In this document: positions 47,119 through 49,806 of the stretch, piece by piece | Layout of the letters: every line of letters begins with the position of its first letter | How positions within the stretch are numbered: position 1 is the stretch's first letter | NCBI GenBank assembly: GCA_021648485.1 | Contig: JAKISS010000017.1 | Coordinates: 1-49,806, forward strand | Reading direction: 5' to 3' | Length of the DNA stretch: 49,806 nt | Source of the DNA: Gammaproteobacteria bacterium | GTDB lineage: Bacteria > Pseudomonadota > Gammaproteobacteria > SZUA-152 | Translations under genes and position numbers: made by a program | The notes under the pieces: model-generated | What the model was told of the DNA's origin: nothing | Database searches by the model: none | The model's input: only the letters and a program-made list of their open reading frames with translations

Positions 47119-48003
47119 GGACATATACGTCCCCTAAGTGTCATTCGTTATTTTGTTGTGAGGTATATTCGGTAAAATCCTGTGCCGGATTGCCGGGAAT
47201 GCAGTGATTTTCCATTGGTCAGCGATGGCTGGTTTCCTGTATCGGAACACCTGACAAAAAAGCGGGCTGATGCCAAAAAAGGAAAGCTTGCGTATTTTTG
47301 GAATAACCGTTGGCGATTGGTCCTCCTCTTTCTCCACGATGGAAGCCGTTTGTCAAACGGTACAGCGTGTTAATGCAGAATTTTGACCTGAGCTGCGGGT
47401 TTTGTTTCGCGGCCATCAGGTTTGCTAGAAAGGATGCTCCGCGCGCACGGGGTGTAAATGCCGCTCAAATCCTCATAATCACCCTCGATGGCGGATGCTC
47501 CGCGCGCACGGGGTGTAAATTACACTCTGTAAAAATAGGATTTATCGCGGATAAACGTAAACAAAGGCTATTGATGGATGCTGATATTTTGTACAGCTTC
47601 TTCAAAACTGATAATTATAAACGGAATATTTTCCCACTTTGGGGTATTTCTACATTCAATATCCCAGTCACACCCCAATATTCCGCAGAGCAGCATTCTT
47701 TAAAAGTTTACTTATCTTGTTGAATAGTATAGCTTTTAACAAAGCATGAAAAATTAACGTGTGCAAAAAACAAACATATTCACACTGAAAAATACCCCGT
47801 GTGATATCCCCAAAATGTCTTATTTGCCCGGTTCAATATCCAGCAGAGTCAGCTTATTTTATGCCCACAGTGAGAATTACCCCGGTAATAAGTCATTGAT
47901 TATTTTGTGGATTTATTGGAGTATTTGGTGGGTTGGGGATTATCGGCCAATAAATTTCCAGATTTTGAGGCGGGGTTATCCCCCACTTTGGGGTCTATTA
48001 AGC
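47119..48003. other. AT-rich accessory region without a clear gene
   Basis: Open frames at 47310-47723 and 47761-48039 have no protein-like character and are not called. The region holds a CRISPR-like repeat pair (47432-47520), a perfect inverted repeat CGGAATATT/AATATTCCG (47622-47685) with inner GGGGT/ACCCC, and a 13-base direct repeat CCCACTTTGGGGT (47633 and 47982). No integron integrase is present, although gene cassettes begin right after it. Confidence 0.6.
47432..47520. CRISPR. Two-repeat CRISPR-like remnant with one spacer
   Basis: Two identical 28-base repeats (47432-47459 and 47493-47520; core CTCCGCGCGCACGGGG) flank a 33-base spacer, giving a period of 61 bases. That period and the read-out of the opposite strand (CACCCCGTGCGCGCGGAG core) match type I-E arrays, whose repeats have a CCCCGC...GCGGGG core. 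No third repeat occurs at the expected positions on either side, and no cas gene lies in the window. Confidence 0.6.
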
Positions 48004-48010
48004 GTTATGC
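48004..48010 (+). other. Left recombination boundary of the gene cassettes (GTTATGC)
   Basis: The heptamer GTTATGC is identical to the cassette boundary at 48537-48543 and both are followed by ATAAAAG. It marks where the first cassette joins upstream DNA. No partner GCATAAC-type box or folded attC is seen within about 150 bases upstream, so it may be an attI-like or secondary site. Confidence 0.55.
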
Positions 48011-48017
48011 ATAAAAG

Positions 48018-48443
48018 GTGGTCATTATTTTCGAAGTAATTAAAACAGCCCATATATTGTTCGTCATAAGTTGGGTAGCTTGCGTATTTGTGCTTCCTAG
48101 AGCGTTATTGCAATTCAAAAACGCCCATGAAAATAACAATGGCATTAATGCTATAAAATCCTTATCAATAAAATTGTTTCGCTTTGGTTTGCTGATGGCC
48201 TTGCTGGCAATTTTATTTGGATCATGGTTATGGGTTGAGTATAACTTCAGTGGTGGTTGGCTAAATATAAAAATTAGTTTAGTTGGCTTATTATTTATTT
48301 ACTTTTTATATTCTGGCTGGCTTTTATTGCTAGCAGTAAAGCACAATAAATTTTACAGTGAGGTCTATTTGAGGGTTTTTAATGAGTCATCATTATTGAT
48401 AGTTATCCCAATAATATATCTTGTGGTATCAAAGCTTGCATAA
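48018..48443 (+). CDS. Cassette-encoded HemJ/CopD-like membrane protein
   Basis: A 141-residue membrane protein with four hydrophobic segments (about 8-27, 50-72, 82-104 and 122-139). The pattern resembles the HemJ/CopD superfamily: KTAHILFVISWVACVFVLPR with His12 and the LPR end, FRFGLLMALLAILFG, WLNIKISLVGLLF, and FNESSLLIVIPIIYLVVSK, which lines up with the FNE...VVVKP end of HemJ. HemJ oxidises protoporphyrinogen, but function here is inferred from resemblance only. It uses GTG 48018 very near the cassette boundary, as cassette genes do, and its stop TAA lies inside the attC box GCATAAC. Low GC content differs from the chromosomal genes. Confidence 0.75.
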   Translation: MVIIFEVIKTAHILFVISWVACVFVLPRALLQFKNAHENNNGINAIKSLSIKLFRFGLLMALLAILFGSWLWVEYNFSGGWLNIKISLVGLLFIYFLYSGWLLLLAVKHNKFYSEVYLRVFNESSLLIVIPIIYLVVSKLA

Positions 48444-48543
48444 CAAGGCAAATTCACTCGGACACATTTCCGCAACGCTCGTTTGTGGCGAATGCCACAA
48501 GCCTCCCGTTGCTCCAATGTGCCGGTGATTCACGACGTTATGC
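48438..48543 (+). other. Integron attC recombination site 1
   Basis: A 106-base attC-type site. It opens with GCATAAC (48438-48444) and ends with its exact complement GTTATGC (48537-48543). The inside folds: GGACACATT...CGCAACG pairs with CGTTG...AATGTGCC, and the tip is a perfect hairpin TTGTGGC-GAAT-GCCACAA. The cassette joint lies after G48537. Confidence 0.88.
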
Positions 48544-48560
48544 ATAAAAGAGAGATTAAC

Positions 48561-49250
48561 ATGGAGCCCATTACTGTAGAATTTCCACTACGTGGGGATT
48601 GGACTGCTGGACATACACCTGCTGAAAAAGTACCAAGTCATGGTGTCGATGTGCTGGGGCAAACCTATGCCTATGATTTTCTCCGGCTTGACTGGAATAA
48701 AAAAGGATTTATTTTCCACCCCAAAACAACCCTGCGTTATTATACAACCGGTCTAAATGTGAAAGATTGTTTCGGATATGGCGAGCACATCTACAGCCCA
48801 GTAAACGGTAAAGTGGTAGTATCAAAGGATGGTTTAAAAGATCATCAATGGCTTCACCCAATCAAAGATCTGTTAGCAGCTTATGCTAGAGGGTTATATA
48901 TTAGCCTAAGCAAAAAACCAAATCTACACAAAGTCATAGGCAACTATATTATTGTAAAAATGGAAGATTTTGATGCTTATGTTTTTTTCGCCCATGCTAA
49001 AAAAGATTCAATAATGGTTAAAGAAGGTGAAGTAATCACATGCGGGCAACATTTGGCAGATGTAGGAAATACTGGAAATTCAACTGCCCCTCATTTGCAC
49101 TTTCACATTATGGACCGCATCGATCTGCTAAACGCCAAAGGCTTACCATGTAATTTTAAAGAGTATGAGTCATTCTCTAATGACTCATGGACAACCAAAA
49201 TAAATGGCATTCCAGAAAAACGAGAACGTATAAGGGTAAAAAATGCATAA
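48561..49250 (+). CDS. Cassette-encoded M23-type peptidase
   Basis: A 229-residue protein with the LytM/M23 fold: His27 in HGVDVLG with YAYDF following, a GYGEHIYSPVNGKVV strand, and HLHFH at 178-182 preceded by GNTGNSTAP. These fit the zinc-binding pattern of the family, although spacing in the first half differs from the usual HxxxD. There is no signal peptide or membrane segment, so access to the cell wall is unclear. ATG 48561 has AAGAGAG upstream. The gene begins 23 bases after the cassette joint and its stop lies in the next attC (GCATAAC), a perfect cassette layout. Confidence 0.82.
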   Translation: MEPITVEFPLRGDWTAGHTPAEKVPSHGVDVLGQTYAYDFLRLDWNKKGFIFHPKTTLRYYTTGLNVKDCFGYGEHIYSPVNGKVVVSKDGLKDHQWLHPIKDLLAAYARGLYISLSKKPNLHKVIGNYIIVKMEDFDAYVFFAHAKKDSIMVKEGEVITCGQHLADVGNTGNSTAPHLHFHIMDRIDLLNAKGLPCNFKEYESFSNDSWTTKINGIPEKRERIRVKNA

Positions 49251-49347
49251 CAAATAGCTGCACCGGACAATTCAAAGCGGCACTTTTTTTGCTAAAAAGA
49301 CAGCAAAAACGTGCCCCTTTGAATTGCCGCTGAGCAAAGCGTTAGAT
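49245..49347 (+). other. Integron attC recombination site 2
   Basis: A 103-base attC-type site from GCATAAC (49245-49251) to GTTAGAT (49341-49347, a perfect GTTRRRY). The inner arms GGACAATTCAAAG...GGCAC and GTGCCCCTTTGAATTGCC pair almost perfectly around an AT-rich tip. As expected for cassettes, its first box pairs with the start of its own cassette (GTTATGC at 48537), not with the box that follows it. Confidence 0.9.
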
Positions 49348-49383
49348 TCGCCGGGCAAGCCCGGAGAAAGTCTGACCTGATAA

Positions 49384-49399
49384 CTGTTTACATAAACAG
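49384..49399. promoter_or_regulatory. LexA-box-like palindrome
   Basis: CTGTTTACATAAACAG fits the LexA consensus CTGT-N8-ACAG exactly; the arms ACTGTTTA/TAAACAGT are perfect complements. It lies 22 bases before the transposase start and 37 bases after the last attC, so SOS control of the following gene is a fair hypothesis. Confidence 0.6.
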
Positions 49400-49421
49400 T
49401 AATATAAAATATCCTGACGTC

Positions 49422-49806
49422 ATGTCAAAACATACCGTACAGCGCATTTTTCAGCAATACCTGACAAGTGGACAAAAAACCGGTTTACCGCTACATCACC
49501 TGAAAGTTCTGGACAAACTCTCCACCTGCCGTACCGCCGCCCTGGGCGGACATCGCAATACTGTGAAAACAACCATCTCAACGGTATCTGGTACAACTCC
49601 TGCAAACACCGCGCCTGTCCCCAATGCCGAGGCATGCCCACCGAAGAATGGCTCATTAACACCCAAAGAGTATTACTGGACTGCCCACACCACCACGTCA
49701 TCTTCACAATACCCTCAGCGCTCAACGACCTGTGGCGCTACAACCAACCGATCATGACAGACATCCTGTTCAAAGCCGTACAACAAACCCTGAAACAATT
49801 CGCAAA
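49422..49806 (+). pseudogene. IS91-family-type transposase, N-terminal part, frameshifted, cut by window edge
   Basis: The first frame (49422-49553) gives HHLKVLDKLSTCRTAALGGH, the start of the zinc-finger N-terminal domain of IS91-type transposases. From 49556 the family sequence continues in another frame with YNSCKHRACPQCRG, EEWLI and HHHVIFTIPSALNDLW, open to the window edge. A two-base insertion or one-base loss near 49554 therefore breaks the gene (or a sequencing error is present). Cysteines of the zinc site are kept across both frames. The catalytic tyrosines would lie beyond the window. Confidence 0.8.

Noticed and set aside
47576..47582. Possible third CRISPR repeat start (GGATGCT)
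   Set aside because: Only seven bases match and it is 22 bases away from the position required by the 61-base period.
47310..47723. A 137-codon frame covering the CRISPR-like repeats
   Set aside because: It reads through both repeats (APRARGVN, CSARTGCK) and shows no protein-like conservation.
47761..48039. A 92-codon frame just before the first cassette
   Set aside because: It runs across the cassette joint, has a GTG start without a ribosome binding site, and its composition does not resemble a known protein.
1..49806. tRNA or rRNA genes
   Set aside because: I looked for cloverleaf-like sequences with GTTCRA loops and for conserved rRNA segments and saw none. A tRNAscan-SE run would settle it.

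Overview
The window reads as a chromosomal segment of a gammaproteobacterium, moderately AT/GC balanced. The evidence is a complete, canonically ordered division and cell wall (dcw) cluster running mraZ to ftsZ-lpxC, then dciA, an M23 peptidase, secA, argJ and a Nudix/ThiE-like fusion. Genes for sucrose synthesis and two different quinol:cytochrome c oxidoreductases suggest an aerobic, possibly halotolerant and chemolithotrophic or methylotrophic lifestyle. That lifestyle is inference, and no species is named.

Layout. 1-4060: the end of an ABC-2 permease, then a large lipoprotein with PKD-like and DUF11-like repeats and a C-terminal monoheme cytochrome c domain. 4061-8461: a small L,D-transpeptidase, a fused sucrose-phosphate synthase/phosphatase, a fructokinase-type sugar kinase and a universal stress protein. 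8462-16554: a long structured leader and a seven-gene Alternative Complex III operon (actA, actB split in two, actC, actD, actE, actF), closed by a strong intrinsic terminator. 16647-19513: a separate promoter and the cytochrome bc1 operon (Rieske, cytochrome b, cytochrome c1). Both complexes oxidise quinol and reduce cytochrome c, so the cell carries two non-homologous versions of the same step side by side.

19549-39829: a long hairpin element, an mraZ promoter with a four-unit 10-bp-spaced operator, then mraZ, rsmH, ftsL, ftsI, murE, murF, mraY, murD, ftsW, murG, murC, murB, ddl, ftsQ, ftsA, ftsZ and lpxC. Most junctions overlap or nearly touch, but three (ftsW-murG, murC-murB, murB-ddl) are opened up by copies of a palindromic repeat built from CGCAAAG/CGCAGAG units. 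A further copy lies after secA.

40056-47118: dciA (minus strand), an M23 endopeptidase, secA, argJ and the Nudix/ThiE-like gene. 47119-49806 is accessory DNA. It holds a two-repeat CRISPR-like remnant with a 61-bp period (type I-E geometry), an AT-rich stretch with short repeats, two integron gene cassettes with recognisable attC sites (one encoding a HemJ/CopD-like membrane protein, one an M23-type peptidase), a LexA-box-like palindrome, and the start of a frameshifted IS91-type transposase cut by the window edge. No integron integrase and no cas gene is visible here.
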